Below are positions 9,024 through 17,851 of a DNA stretch of 64,000 bases, one piece after another. Numbering within the stretch: the first letter of the stretch is position 1; each line of letters opens with the position of its first letter. The DNA comes from Ideonella paludis (GTDB lineage Bacteria; Pseudomonadota; Gammaproteobacteria; Burkholderiales; Burkholderiaceae_C). The DNA is taken from assembly GCF_018069865.1 (NCBI RefSeq), contig NZ_JAGQDG010000009.1:174215-238214 (forward strand), read 5' to 3'. The notes below the pieces were generated by a model. That model did not search any database. It saw nothing but the letters and a program-made list of their open reading frames with translations, and was not told where the DNA came from. The position numbers and the translations under genes are program-made.

Positions 9024-11972
9024 ATGACGACGCCACCACCTGTTCTTCCCCCTCGCCCCGCTGGCCCTGGCAGCTCGGTGCGCCGAGCCCTGGACAGCGA
9101 GCTCTCCGAGCTGTTCGCCATCAGCCCTCAGGCGCTGATGCTGTTCGACAAAACGGGCCGGATCTGGCAGAGCAACGCCCCGCTCCTGGGCTTGGCCGGC
9201 CGCGTCAGCCACCTCGGTGAATTGGGTGAGGCCTTGGTCGCCCTCTTGGGCTGGCCGGGCGAGCTGCCCGGCGTGGGGCTGACCCGCGAGCGCGAGGGCT
9301 GGATCGAAGCCCCCCAAGACCAGCGCCTGCGTGCCCGCATCCGAGTGCGCTCCGCCGGCACAGCCATGCCCCCGCGCTGGCTGGCCCAGATTGAGGATCT
9401 GAGTGCCGAAGATGCACGCGACCTCTCCAAAATTGAGATCACCGCCCTGATGGGCACGGCGGGTGTGGGCGTCGCCACCTACGACTCAGCCCGCGGCTGG
9501 GTCACCAGCTCGGCCGGACGCGGCGCCGGCGGCGGCAGCGCGGGGGGCGATGGCGGCCCCAGCACCGCGCTGATGTCTATCGGCCGCGATGTGGTGGAGC
9601 CAGCCTCCCTGCCCGAGTATGAACGCCTGCAGCAGGCCCTGCGCAAGCGCGAGCATGTCGAAGTGCGCTACGCCGTGCGGCACCGCGACACAGGCCAGCG
9701 CTGGCTGATGAGCCGGGTCGAGCCTGCCGAACTCAGCCCCGGCCGACCGGTCTGCACGGTGGTAACGCTGGATGTGAGCGAAGAAGAGAGCAGCCGGCAA
9801 CGCAACGCCCAACTGCTGCGTGAGCTGAGCACCATCCTCGACCTCAACCCCGCCGGCATGGCCTATCTGCGTGGCAGCGAGGTGCTGCGCAGCAACCGCC
9901 GGTTTGAGTCGCTATTGGGCCTGCCCGCGGGCAGTGCGACCGGCCAAAGCTTTGACAACCTGCTGGTCCGTGCCGGCGTACCGGGCGCTTCAGCCCGCCA
10001 AGCCCTGCTGAACGCGGTGCAGCAAGGCTTGTGCGAGGTCGAGTACCAACTCCCTATCAGCACGCAGCGGCCCCAGCCCGTGTGGGTGTCTCTGGCCTTG
10101 CGCCGCGCCTCTGAAGGCGGCCCCGGCCCCAGCGAGATCGTCGCGGTGCTGACCGACATCACCCGCTTGCGTGCGCAGCAAGCCGAGATGGAAGGCCTGG
10201 AGCGCGAACGCGAGCTGATGTTCAGCCTGTCTGATGTCGGCATCATCTACCAGCGCGAGGGCCGCATTGAGCGCGCCAACCAAGCCATTGCCGAGATGAC
10301 CGGCCGGCCGCAAGAGTCGCTGAAGGGCTTGGCGCTGTCCGAGCTTTATGAGGACGAGCGGGCTTATTTGAACTACAGCGCGCATGAGCGGCGCGACCTG
10401 ACTCTGCACGGCCGAGCCGTGGGCGAGCGGCGCCTGACGCGGCGCGATGGGTCCGGTTTTTGGGCGCAGGTCAGCGTGCGCCCGGTCGACCCGCAAGATC
10501 CCGGCGCCGGCGCCATCTGCTCGTTTGTGAGTGTGGATGAGCGCCGCCGAGCCCGCGAGACCCTGCTGGTGCAGGCCGATCGCACGCGGGCGATTCTCGA
10601 CTCCGTGCTGGTGGGCATCGTCACCGTGGGCGACCAAGGCATTGAGTGGATGAACCGCTCGGCGCGCCGGATGTTTGGCGGCGAGCTGGCTGACTTCATC
10701 GCCCAGCCCATCTCGGTGGTGGCGTCCGATGACCCCGAGCACCCGCTGCGCCGCACCAACTGGCTGGCCACGCTGGAAGAAGGCCAGGCCGAGACCTTTG
10801 AGTGCAAGCTCACGGCCCGCGACGGGCGTGATTTTTGGGTGGTGGGCAATGCCGTGGTCACGGGCCGCGACAGCGGCGCCGGCCAACTGACGTTCGCCTT
10901 GTTGGACATCGAGCGCCGCCGCGAGGCCGAGGCGCAAATTGCCCAGGCCCGCGCCAGCCTGCAACGCATCATCGAGACCGCGCCGCTGGCGATCGCCCTG
11001 TTCGACGCCAGCAATCAGCAGGTCTTGCAGCTCAACCAGGCCATGACGGGCTTTGCCCGGCGCCCGGCCAGCGAGATCCTCTCCCGCCCACCGGCCCTGT
11101 GGTTGACCGGCCCTGAGGCCGCCGCGCTGAACGCCGACCTGCACCACGCCATGGCCACGCACGAGATGGTGCGCCGTGAGCTGCAGCGTGAGGCCGACCC
11201 TGACACCGGCGATGCCGCAGAGGTCTGGGACATGCGCATCGTCTCGCTGCAAGCGGGTAACGACGATGAAGAGCAATTGCTCTTGGTAGCCAGTGACGTG
11301 ACCGAGCAACGCGCGGCTGATGAAGCCCGCCTGGTGGCAGCCATTTCGCAGCGGGAGATGCTGATCAAAGAAGTGCATCACCGCATCAAGAACAACTTGC
11401 AAGGCGTGGCCGGGCTTTTGCAGCAAAACGCCCAGCGCCACCCGGAGGCTGCGGCCGCCATTGCCGAGGCCGTGGGTCATGTCCATGCCATTGCTCAAGT
11501 GCACGGCCTGCAGGTGGGCATGACGGGGCCGCTGCGGGTGCAAAAGGTGATCGAGGCCATCGCCACCTCGGTGCAACGCATGTTCGGCCGCACCATCAGC
11601 TTGGAGGTCAGCGGTCCCTCGCCCCAGCGCTTTGCGCTGACAGAAGCCGACTCGATTCCCATCGCCCTGACCATCAACGAACTGTTCACCAACGCCATCA
11701 AGCACAGCGGCGGCGGCGAGGCGGCTGCGCTAGGCCCCGGTCATGACATCCGCTGCAGCCTAGAGGTCGGGCAAAACGACCTCTGCATCAGCGTGCGCAA
11801 CCGCGGCCGTTTGGCGCCGGACTTCCACATCAGCCAGATCCCATCGGGCATTTCTGGCTTAGGGCTGGTGCGCGCCCTGCTGCCCCGAAAAGGTGCGGCC
11901 ATCTCCCTGGAAGCGGACGGCGACGATGTCGTGGCGCGATTACGCCTGTCACCGCCTGCGGTCGCGGTCTAG
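9024..11972 (+). CDS. Multi-PAS sensor histidine kinase, HisKA_2 type
   Basis: A 982-residue kinase with no convincing membrane segment, so probably a cytosolic sensor. At least four PAS modules can be read: about 270-380 (LDLNPAGMAYLRGSEVLRSN), 395-510 (FSLSDVGIIYQREGRIERAN), 520-640 (LDSVLVGIVTVGDQGIEWMN) and 645-760 (IETAPLAIALFDASNQQVLQ). A further PAS-like stretch lies near the N terminus. The catalytic part is HisKA_2: EVHHRIKNNLQG with His785 and His786, followed by an ATPase domain with NELFTNAIKHS and a GLGLV G-box. It has no receiver domain. The next gene is an ANTAR response regulator, the same partnership as in EutW-EutV. A Gly/Ser-rich linker lies near residues 160-175. Confidence 0.9.
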   Translation: MTTPPPVLPPRPAGPGSSVRRALDSELSELFAISPQALMLFDKTGRIWQSNAPLLGLAGRVSHLGELGEALVALLGWPGELPGVGLTREREGWIEAPQDQRLRARIRVRSAGTAMPPRWLAQIEDLSAEDARDLSKIEITALMGTAGVGVATYDSARGWVTSSAGRGAGGGSAGGDGGPSTALMSIGRDVVEPASLPEYERLQQALRKREHVEVRYAVRHRDTGQRWLMSRVEPAELSPGRPVCTVVTLDVSEEESSRQRNAQLLRELSTILDLNPAGMAYLRGSEVLRSNRRFESLLGLPAGSATGQSFDNLLVRAGVPGASARQALLNAVQQGLCEVEYQLPISTQRPQPVWVSLALRRASEGGPGPSEIVAVLTDITRLRAQQAEMEGLERERELMFSLSDVGIIYQREGRIERANQAIAEMTGRPQESLKGLALSELYEDERAYLNYSAHERRDLTLHGRAVGERRLTRRDGSGFWAQVSVRPVDPQDPGAGAICSFVSVDERRRARETLLVQADRTRAILDSVLVGIVTVGDQGIEWMNRSARRMFGGELADFIAQPISVVASDDPEHPLRRTNWLATLEEGQAETFECKLTARDGRDFWVVGNAVVTGRDSGAGQLTFALLDIERRREAEAQIAQARASLQRIIETAPLAIALFDASNQQVLQLNQAMTGFARRPASEILSRPPALWLTGPEAAALNADLHHAMATHEMVRRELQREADPDTGDAAEVWDMRIVSLQAGNDDEEQLLLVASDVTEQRAADEARLVAAISQREMLIKEVHHRIKNNLQGVAGLLQQNAQRHPEAAAAIAEAVGHVHAIAQVHGLQVGMTGPLRVQKVIEAIATSVQRMFGRTISLEVSGPSPQRFALTEADSIPIALTINELFTNAIKHSGGGEAAALGPGHDIRCSLEVGQNDLCISVRNRGRLAPDFHISQIPSGISGLGLVRALLPRKGAAISLEADGDDVVARLRLSPPAVAV

Positions 11973-12055
11973 CGCCGGCTGTTTTTCTCGCGAACAAGCC
12001 GCTTGCACTTGAGTGACAATCGCGGCATAAGGCAGCTTCGCAGCGTGATGAACCC

Positions 12056-12718
12056 ATGAGTGGCAAGGGCAAGATTCTGGTGGTGGACGATGACCGGCTG
12101 GTGTTGGCCACGGTCACCCACGGCCTGAGCCGGGCTGGGTATGAGGTCATTGACGCCGACAACGGTGATGACGCCATCTTGCTGGCCCGCGAGCACCGCC
12201 CTGATTTAGCCCTGCTGGACATCCGCATGGAAGGCAAGTCGGGCTTTGATGTCGCTGCCTATCTGCGCGAGTATCTGGGCACGCCCTTCATGTTTCTCTC
12301 GGCCTTTGCCGACGACGACACGGTCAACCAAGTCAAAGCCTTGGGCGCCGTGGCCTATCTGGTCAAGCCGCTGGACATTGCCCAGATCGTCCCCACTGTC
12401 GAGGCCGCGCTCTCCAGTGTGCGTGCACAGCCTCGGGTGCGCCCGGTAGCGGGAGAACGCCTGGCGCCCCAGCCCGCCGCCATGCCTGCCGCCGCGGGCA
12501 CCAGCGTGCCTGCCTTTGCCCCCAGCCCTGCGGGCAACCCCTTGGCCGACGCCGTGCCGATTGCCGTGGGCGTGTTGATGCACCGCTATTCCCTGCCCCG
12601 CGCTGAGGCGCTGGAGCGCCTGCAACGCCTGGCCACCGCCGACGGCCGCACCCTCAGCCAGCAGGCCACCGCGCTGCTGGACGCTGTGGAGCTGCTGGCC
12701 CGCCCTGCCGCAGGCTGA
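12056..12718 (+). CDS. ANTAR-domain response regulator (RNA-binding antiterminator)
   Basis: A 220-residue regulator. The receiver (1-120) has DDD at 11-13, phospho-acceptor Asp55 in LALLDIRM, and the Lys of AYLVKPLD. A Pro/Ala-rich linker (about 130-160) joins it to an ANTAR domain (about 163-216: [20 protein letters not shown], then [13 protein letters not shown]). Known ANTAR regulators bind paired RNA hairpins and stop transcription termination, activated by a HisKA_2 kinase such as the one 83 bases upstream. A GACAAT box lies at 12013-12018, 38 bases before the ATG, so it may have its own promoter. Its RNA targets are not evident in this window. Confidence 0.9.
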   Translation: MSGKGKILVVDDDRLVLATVTHGLSRAGYEVIDADNGDDAILLAREHRPDLALLDIRMEGKSGFDVAAYLREYLGTPFMFLSAFADDDTVNQVKALGAVAYLVKPLDIAQIVPTVEAALSSVRAQPRVRPVAGERLAPQPAAMPAAAGTSVPAFAPSPAGNPLADAVPIAVGVLMHRYSLPRAEALERLQRLATADGRTLSQQATALLDAVELLARPAAG

Positions 12719-12746
12719 GCCTCTTTCATCTCTCCTTTTTTTTGCC

Positions 12747-13268
12747 ATGCCGCTGTACCAACTGGGCGAACACGCCCCTGAGATCGCCGATTCCGCCTAT
12801 GTGGCTGACGAGGCCACCTTGATCGGCAAAGTCACTCTGCACGACAACAGCTCTGTCTGGAGCGGTGTCGTGATCCGGGGCGACAACGAGCGCATCACCA
12901 TCGGCGAGGGCAGCAATGTCCAGGAGGGCACGGTGATGCACACCGACATGGGCTACCCATTGACCATTGCGGCGAATGTCACCATCGGCCACCAAGCCAT
13001 GCTGCATGGCTGCACCGTGGGCGAAGGCTCGCTGATTGGCATCCAGGCGGTGGTGCTCAATGGCGCGGTGATCGGCCAGCATTGCCTGGTGGGCGCGGGG
13101 GCCGTGGTCACCGAGGGCAAGACCTTCCCCGACCGCTCGCTCATCTTGGGCGCTCCGGCCAAGGTGGTGCGCACCCTGAGCGACGAGGACGTGGCCCGCT
13201 TGCAGGCCAGTGCCGCCAGCTATCGCCAGCGCGCTCAGCTGTTTAAGACCCAGCTCAAGCGGCTTTGA
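12747..13268 (+). CDS. Gamma-carbonic anhydrase-like hexapeptide protein
   Basis: A 173-residue left-handed beta-helix protein built from hexapeptide repeats (for example IGKVTL, VIRGDN, ITIGEG, VTIGHQ). The metal-ligand pattern of the gamma-carbonic anhydrase/YrdA family is present: VMHTD, then [11 protein letters not shown], with three His. It ends with the usual family helix ([20 protein letters not shown]). YrdA-type members are cytosolic trimers; many show weak or no carbonic anhydrase activity. The ATG follows a run of eight T with no clear Shine-Dalgarno site. Neighbours on both sides are unrelated. Confidence 0.9.
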   Translation: MPLYQLGEHAPEIADSAYVADEATLIGKVTLHDNSSVWSGVVIRGDNERITIGEGSNVQEGTVMHTDMGYPLTIAANVTIGHQAMLHGCTVGEGSLIGIQAVVLNGAVIGQHCLVGAGAVVTEGKTFPDRSLILGAPAKVVRTLSDEDVARLQASAASYRQRAQLFKTQLKRL

Positions 13269-13281
13269 CCGAGCTTTATTC

Positions 13282-13309
13282 GGTGGTCGGCCCCAAAAGC
13301 CGACACCAC
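13282..13309 (+). terminator. Stem-loop downstream of the gamma-carbonic anhydrase gene
   Basis: GTCGGC (13286-13291) pairs with GCCGAC (13299-13304) around a 7-base loop. Outer GTGG (13283-13286) and CCAC (13306-13309) can extend the stem with a small bulge. It begins 14 bases after the stop codon. There is no T-run after it, so it may be a Rho-dependent end or a 3' stabilising hairpin rather than an intrinsic terminator. Confidence 0.4.
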
Positions 13310-13326
13310 GGGCGCCGGATTTCCAC

Positions 13327-13438
13327 TACCATCGCGCCCATGTCAGATCTGAGCCCCCTGTTGATCGGAGATCACCTCGCACGCAGCGTGCGCGGCATCC
13401 CCTGCTCGCCGCCGGGCCTGCTCCCAAACCTGCGCTGA
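13327..13438 (+). other. Possible leaderless 32-codon leader ORF ahead of hpd
   Basis: A TACCAT -10-like box (13327-13332) is followed after 7 bases by ATG at 13340. This opens a 32-codon frame (starting [17 protein letters not shown], ending in TGA at 13436-13438). The stop lies 71 bases before the hpd ATG. Between the two, CCCCG and CGGGG can pair near 13456-13471. The layout resembles an upstream ORF or attenuator, but the peptide is not recognised and may be chance; the box could simply be the hpd promoter with a long leader. Confidence 0.25.
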
Positions 13439-13509
13439 GTCATCGCGCACCGAAGTCCCCGTTTGCCGGGGCACCCCCGTTCAATGTTTGGTTTTTGCAG
13501 GAGCCCGTC

Positions 13510-14592
13510 ATGGCTGATCTGTTTGACAATCCCATGGGCCTCATGGGTTTTGAGTTCGTCGAGTTTTCGTCCCCCATCCCTGGCCAGTTGGAGCCACTCT
13601 TCGAGAAGATGGGCTTTACCTTGGTGGCCAAGCACCGCTCCAAGAATGTGCTGCTCTACCGCCAGGGCCACATCAATTTCATCGTCAACAACGAGCCCAA
13701 GAGCTATGCCGGCTACTTTGCCGCCGAGCACGGCCCCTCGGCCAGTGGCATGGCCTTCCGCGTCAAAGACGCCCATAAGGCCTATTACCGCGCCTTGGAG
13801 TTGGGCGCTCAGCCCATCGACATCCCCACCGGCCCGATGGAGCTGCGCCTGCCCGCCATCAAGGGCATTGGCGGCGCGCCGCTCTACCTGATCGACCGCT
13901 ACGAAGACGGCAAGTCCATCTACGACATCGATTTCGAGTTCATCGAAGGGGTGGACCGTCACCCCGTCGGCCATGGCCTGAAGATCGTGGACCACCTGAC
14001 GCACAACGTCTACCGAGGCCGCATGAACTACTGGGGCGCCTTCTACGAGAAGCTGTTCAACTTCCGCGAGATCCGCTACTTCGACATCAAGGGCGAGTAC
14101 ACCGGCCTGACTTCCAAGGCCATGACCGCGCCGGACGGCATGATCCGCATCCCGTTGAACGAAGAGTCCTCCAAGGGCACGGGCCAGATCGAAGAGTTCC
14201 TGATGCAGTTCAACGGCGAAGGCATCCAGCACATCGCCCTGCTGACCGACGACCTCTACGACACCATCGACAAGCTGGCCTTGGCCGGCATCCCGCTGAT
14301 GACCGCGCCCAACTCGGCCTACTACGAGATGCTCTCTGAGCGCCTGCCCGGCCATGGCGAGCGGGTCTCAGAGATGCAAACCCGCGGCATCTTGCTGGAC
14401 GGCACCACCGAAGGCGGCAAGCCGCGTTTGCTGCTGCAAATCTTCTCGCAAACCTTGCTCGGCCCCGTGTTCTTTGAGTTCATCCAGCGCAAGGGCGACG
14501 ACGGCTTTGGTGAAGGCAACTTCAAGGCCTTGTTCGAGTCCATGGAGCGCGACCAGATCCGCCGCGGCGTGATCGAAACCACGGCTGCCTGA
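13510..14592 (+). CDS. hpd: 4-hydroxyphenylpyruvate dioxygenase
   Basis: A 360-residue dioxygenase converting 4-hydroxyphenylpyruvate to homogentisate with Fe(II) and O2 in tyrosine degradation. Two glyoxalase-fold halves are visible. The C-terminal half carries the iron ligands: His in [16 protein letters not shown], His in [12 protein letters not shown], and Glu in [17 protein letters not shown]. The [17 protein letters not shown] tail closes the active site. I chose the ATG at 13510 (AGGAG at about 13499-13503) because it gives the standard start [19 protein letters not shown]. No homogentisate pathway neighbours are present; the gene stands alone with a strong terminator behind it. Confidence 0.95.
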   Translation: MADLFDNPMGLMGFEFVEFSSPIPGQLEPLFEKMGFTLVAKHRSKNVLLYRQGHINFIVNNEPKSYAGYFAAEHGPSASGMAFRVKDAHKAYYRALELGAQPIDIPTGPMELRLPAIKGIGGAPLYLIDRYEDGKSIYDIDFEFIEGVDRHPVGHGLKIVDHLTHNVYRGRMNYWGAFYEKLFNFREIRYFDIKGEYTGLTSKAMTAPDGMIRIPLNEESSKGTGQIEEFLMQFNGEGIQHIALLTDDLYDTIDKLALAGIPLMTAPNSAYYEMLSERLPGHGERVSEMQTRGILLDGTTEGGKPRLLLQIFSQTLLGPVFFEFIQRKGDDGFGEGNFKALFESMERDQIRRGVIETTAA

Positions 14593-14626
14593 TCGCAACA
14601 CCGCTGCCACTGCACGCGCCATGCAA

Positions 14627-14658
14627 AGGCGCTGCCCCTCACAGGGCGGCGCCTTTTT
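14627..14658 (+). terminator. Intrinsic terminator of hpd
   Basis: An 11-bp stem pairs 14627-14637 (AGGCGCTGCCC) with 14644-14654 (GGGCGGCGCCT), with one G-U pair, a 6-base loop CTCACA, and a TTTTT tail ending at 14658. It lies 35 bases after the hpd stop and before the next gene's operator. This is a textbook Rho-independent terminator on the plus strand. Confidence 0.9.
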
Positions 14659-14661
14659 GCT

Positions 14662-14690
14662 TCATGGGCTTGTCATCTGCCGTTCATCTG
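14662..14690 (+). promoter_or_regulatory. 11-bp-phased direct repeats, candidate OmpR-family operator
   Basis: TCAT cores occur at 14662, 14673 and 14684, exactly 11 bp apart; the last two form TGTCATCTGC-CGTTCATCTG. Tandem half-sites at about one helical turn are how OmpR/PhoB-family regulators bind. The block sits just upstream of a -10-like GACAAT and the kinase-regulator operon. The same motif recurs at 17045-17086 before the next transcription unit, suggesting autoregulation plus a target. Confidence 0.6.
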
Positions 14691-14707
14691 CGCGCGGCAG
14701 CCAAGGT

Positions 14708-14713
14708 GACAAT
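14708..14713 (+). promoter_or_regulatory. -10-like GACAAT box 6 bases before the kinase ATG
   Basis: GACAAT at 14708-14713 leaves only 6 bases before the ATG at 14720, so a transcript starting at the usual distance would be leaderless. No convincing -35 box is seen at 16-18 bp; the TTCATC repeats lie where an activator would replace it. Similar boxes precede other genes in this window. Confidence 0.45.
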
Positions 14714-14719
14714 CAAACC

Positions 14720-16324
14720 ATGTTTCGCCAAAGACTCTCCTTCGCGCTGGGCATCCTGGCGCTCGCCTTCATGCTGCAGGGCGCGGTGGCGTGGTGGGCC
14801 ATTGATGTGGCCACCGGCCATGTGCAGCGCGGCCGCGTGGCCAGTGATCTTCTGAAAGCCTACCTAGAGCTGTCCGCCACCAAGCAACGGCTGCGCAGTT
14901 GGACCTCTCAGGCCCTGCTGCAAGCCGGTGCCGACGGCCAACTGCGTGACCGCTACCAACTGGACATGGTGGTCACGCTGCAGCGGCTGGAGGGCTATGC
15001 TCGCCGCGCCGCCGAGCTGGACGACGACCCCCTGCGAGCCCAGCAAGAATTGGCGCAGCGTCAGGAGACACTGGGCATCCTGCGCCGCAGCGTGGAAGAG
15101 CTGCGCACTGCCCTGGCCAGCACCCGCCCCTTGCCGGCCGATGCCGACCCTGCCGTGGCCTGGGCCGAGTTGACGCGGGTGTTTGATGCTTCACAGGGCC
15201 GCGACCTGCGCAGCCTTCTGGCAGAGACCATTGCCCGCGAGCAGCAAGCCGTGGAGCGCGAGCGCGCAGCCGCCGACCGCTCGCTGGCTTTGGTCGCGGC
15301 TGGCGCCTTGACGGCCACCCTGGTGATTGCGGCAGCTGCCGTGTTTCTCGCCGTGTACTTTGCGCGGGCCCTGAGCCAACCCTTGAACGAGTTGAGCGCC
15401 GGTGCCCAGGCGCTGCAACGGGGAGACCTGGCGCACCGCATTCCGGATCAGCGCGACGACGAGTTCGCAGGGCTGGGCCGCACGGTCAATGCGATGGCCG
15501 AAGAGCTGCAGCAACACCGTGCCCGCGAAGCCCAGGTAAGGCAAGACCTGGAAGACCAGGTTCAAACCCGCACTGCTGAGCTGCAGGAAGCGCTGAAAGC
15601 CTTGCAAACCGTCGATGCCTCGCGGCGCCGCTTGTTTGCCGACATCAGCCATGAGCTGCGCACCCCCACCACCGCCATCCGGGGCGAGGCCGAGATTGCG
15701 CTGCGCGGCCGCGACAAGCCGGTCGCCGAGTATCAAGATGCACTGCGGCGCATTGTGGACACCTCAAGCCAGTTGGCTCGCATCATCGACGACTTGCTGA
15801 CGATGGCGCGCAGCGACGCCGAAGCCTTGAGCATTCACCGCGAAGCGGTGCCGCTGCAAGCCCCGCTGCAAGAGGCTCTGCGGCAGGCCCAAGCCTTGGC
15901 CGCGTCCAGCCACATCACAATCGAAATGCACGACGCCTTGCCCGAAGGGCTCTGCACCTTGGGCGATGCGGCTCGGCTGCGACAGCTATTCATGGTGCTC
16001 TTAGATAACGCGATTCGCTACTCTCATCACGGCGGCGCGGTGCACATCAGCACCCAACAGTTTCCAGCTGAAGCCCGCTGGCAGCTGGAGGTGCGGGACC
16101 ACGGCATTGGCCTGCAGCCCGAAGACCTGCCGCGCCTGTTTGAGCGGCACTTCCGGGGTGAACGGGCGCGCTTGCACCGTGCCGACGGCGCAGGCCTGGG
16201 CCTGCCGCTGGCACAGTCCTTGGCCAAGGCGCACGGTGGCCATCTGCATCTGGAGCCTCACCCCGAAGGCGGCACCGTCGCCCGCCTTTCTTTGCCCCTG
16301 CTCACCGCAGCCACTGCCGCATGA
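14720..16324 (+). CDS. Membrane sensor histidine kinase (HAMP, HisKA, HATPase)
   Basis: A 534-residue inner-membrane kinase. TM1 is about 8-28 (LSFALGILALAFMLQGAVAW), a helical periplasmic sensor spans about 30-190, and TM2 is about 192-214 (LVAAGALTATLVIAAAAVFL). A HAMP domain follows (ARALSQPLNELSAGAQAL), then a coiled coil, HisKA with His311 in DISHELRTP, and a catalytic ATPase domain (DNAIRYS, GAGLGLPLAQSLA). The ATG at 14720 directly precedes TM1; earlier in-frame starts fall in the hpd terminator. The stop overlaps the next regulator by four bases (ATGA), so the pair is coupled. Confidence 0.93.
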   Translation: MFRQRLSFALGILALAFMLQGAVAWWAIDVATGHVQRGRVASDLLKAYLELSATKQRLRSWTSQALLQAGADGQLRDRYQLDMVVTLQRLEGYARRAAELDDDPLRAQQELAQRQETLGILRRSVEELRTALASTRPLPADADPAVAWAELTRVFDASQGRDLRSLLAETIAREQQAVERERAAADRSLALVAAGALTATLVIAAAAVFLAVYFARALSQPLNELSAGAQALQRGDLAHRIPDQRDDEFAGLGRTVNAMAEELQQHRAREAQVRQDLEDQVQTRTAELQEALKALQTVDASRRRLFADISHELRTPTTAIRGEAEIALRGRDKPVAEYQDALRRIVDTSSQLARIIDDLLTMARSDAEALSIHREAVPLQAPLQEALRQAQALAASSHITIEMHDALPEGLCTLGDAARLRQLFMVLLDNAIRYSHHGGAVHISTQQFPAEARWQLEVRDHGIGLQPEDLPRLFERHFRGERARLHRADGAGLGLPLAQSLAKAHGGHLHLEPHPEGGTVARLSLPLLTAATAA

Positions 16325-17028
16325 ACATCCTGATCGTTGAAGACGACCGTCGCGTAGCCGACTTTCTAGAGCGTGGCCTGCGCGCCGAAGGCCACCGGGT
16401 GCAAGTGGCCCGCACCGGCCCTGAGGGCCTGCAGATGGCCATGGACTGGGCGCGCGACCCACTGCCGCAAGCCCAGCCCACCGTGATGCTGCTGGACGTG
16501 ATGCTGCCGGGCATGAACGGCTTGGAGGTTTGCCAGACCCTACGGGCCTCGGGCGTGGCCCTGCCGATCTTGATGCTGACCGCCCTGGGCACAGTGGAAG
16601 ACCGAGTCAGCGGCCTGAAGCTGGGCGCCGACGACTATTTGGTCAAGCCCTTTGCCTTTGAGGAACTGCTGGCCCGCATTGAAGCCTTGGGCCGACGCGG
16701 GCGAGAGCTGGCCCAAGCCAGCCCCACCGTGCTGCAAGTGGCCGACCTCTGCCTGGACCGCGACACCATGCGCGTGAGCCGGGCCGGCCAGCCGCTGGAC
16801 CTGACGGCCCGCGAGATGGCGCTGCTGGAATTGCTGATGAGTGCACCGGGCCGCCTCTTCAGCCGCGAGCGCATCTTGGCCAATGTCTGGGGCGCCCATG
16901 AAGACCCGCTGACGAATGTCGTTGATGTCTACATCCGCCGGCTGCGCGCCAAGATTGACGACGGACATCCCCAAGCCTTGATCCACACGGTGCGCGGCCT
17001 GGGTTATCGGCTCGATGCCCAGCCGTGA
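16321..17028 (+). CDS. OmpR-family response regulator
   Basis: A 235-residue DNA-binding regulator. The receiver has EDD at 7-9, phospho-acceptor Asp59 in VMLLDVMLPGMNG and the conserved Lys in DDYLVKPFAFEELL. The C-terminal winged helix (about 135-232) shows LTAREMALLELLMSAPGRLF and VVDVYIRRLRAKID, typical of the OmpR/PhoB family. It is coupled to the preceding kinase by an ATGA overlap. Its probable targets are the TCAT direct repeats before its own operon and those 17-59 bases after its stop codon. Confidence 0.94.
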   Translation: MNILIVEDDRRVADFLERGLRAEGHRVQVARTGPEGLQMAMDWARDPLPQAQPTVMLLDVMLPGMNGLEVCQTLRASGVALPILMLTALGTVEDRVSGLKLGADDYLVKPFAFEELLARIEALGRRGRELAQASPTVLQVADLCLDRDTMRVSRAGQPLDLTAREMALLELLMSAPGRLFSRERILANVWGAHEDPLTNVVDVYIRRLRAKIDDGHPQALIHTVRGLGYRLDAQP

Positions 17029-17044
17029 GCCTGCCACGCGGTGT

Positions 17045-17086
17045 TGTCATCTTCCCGTCATCTGAGGCGTCATTAACGTTCATCTG
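17045..17086 (+). promoter_or_regulatory. Four-copy direct repeat, candidate binding site of the adjacent regulator
   Basis: TCAT cores lie at 17047, 17058, 17070 and 17080, spanning three helical turns (33 bp). The first pair, TGTCATCTTCC-CGTCATCTG, closely matches the pair at 14671-14690, and the last half-site GTTCATCTG is identical to the one at 14682-14690. A further TCAT is at 17103. The block precedes the secreted NTF2-like gene at 17202 and points to control by the regulator encoded immediately upstream. Confidence 0.6.
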
Positions 17087-17201
17087 AAGCGTCTGTGGCC
17101 TGTCATCCGGGGCAGCGAGACTGTGAATGTGCTGAATCACACCGGCGTCGTTGGGGCGCCGTCAGCCAGTCCACCCGCTTTTGAACTGACCGGAGAATTC
17201 C

Positions 17202-17789
17202 ATGACCCGTGCGATGACCTTGACCACTTCCGCCCGCCGTGGCGCCCTGGGCGCTGCCTTGCTGGCACTCTCGGGCGCAGCCCTGGCCTTCCAGCCAACG
17301 GTGGTCAACACCAACATCACCGAGGCCGACGTGCGCGCCGCCCAGGAAGGCTGGGGCAAGGCCCTGATCCAGATCAGCGACGACTATGCAGCCGGCGGCA
17401 TCACCAAGGCCAAGGCCACTGCCGGTGCCGTGCTGGACGGTGCCTATGGCTACAACATGGGCGTGGTGCTGTTCAAGCCCACCTTGACCCACGGCGAGCA
17501 GACCTTCCGCACCACCCGTGCTGGTGCATTGGCCTACTTTGTGGGTGACGACAAGACCTTCCCCAGCGACAGCGGCTTTGCGCTGAAGGGCTGGAAGAAA
17601 TATGAATTCAAGAACGCTGGTGTGTTCATCAATGGCGACTTGGCCCTGACTCAAGGCCATGTGATCCTGACCGACAAGGCCGGCAAGGTCACGGTGGTGG
17701 ACAAGACCTGGGGCTTCAAGAAAGACGACAAGGGCCAGTTGCGCATCGTGCTGCACCACTCCTCGCTGCCCTATCAGCCGGCCAAGTAA
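17202..17789 (+). CDS. Secreted NTF2-like (SnoaL/DUF4440-type) protein
   Basis: A 195-residue protein with a Sec signal peptide (RRGALGAALLALSGAALAFQ). The mature part has the look of an NTF2-fold, CaMKII-association-like domain: an N-terminal helix (EADVRAAQEGWGKALIQISDD), then strands ending in LRIVLHHSSLPY, a signature of SnoaL/DUF4440 proteins. Such domains form dimers and can bind small ligands; no catalytic residues can be assigned. GGAGA precedes the ATG. It lies directly after the two-component pair and shares its candidate operator, so it is probably a dedicated output of that system. Confidence 0.75.
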   Translation: MTRAMTLTTSARRGALGAALLALSGAALAFQPTVVNTNITEADVRAAQEGWGKALIQISDDYAAGGITKAKATAGAVLDGAYGYNMGVVLFKPTLTHGEQTFRTTRAGALAYFVGDDKTFPSDSGFALKGWKKYEFKNAGVFINGDLALTQGHVILTDKAGKVTVVDKTWGFKKDDKGQLRIVLHHSSLPYQPAK

Positions 17790-17834
17790 CACGCCTGTAA
17801 ACACCGCAACTGGGGAAAGACGACAGGCTGAGCT

Positions 17835-17851
17835 CGGGTGACAATCACCCG
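17835..17851 (+). promoter_or_regulatory. Palindrome over a -10-like box at the DUF1415 start
   Basis: CGGGTG (17835-17840) and CACCCG (17846-17851) form a perfect inverted repeat with a 5-base centre, ending one base before the ATG at 17852. The -10-like GACAAT (17840-17845) is inside it. This could be an operator over the promoter; a transcript starting near the ATG would be leaderless and could not form the hairpin. Confidence 0.45.

Noticed and set aside
9990..11705. Minus-strand open frame of 571 codons opposite the multi-PAS kinase
   Set aside because: Antisense frame of a clear kinase gene with no recognisable motif; composition artefact.
13269..13509. ANTAR target dual hairpin in the hpd leader
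   Set aside because: The hairpins here have 7-base and 5-base loops, not the hexaloop with A1 and G4 required by ANTAR regulators, and no terminator overlaps them.
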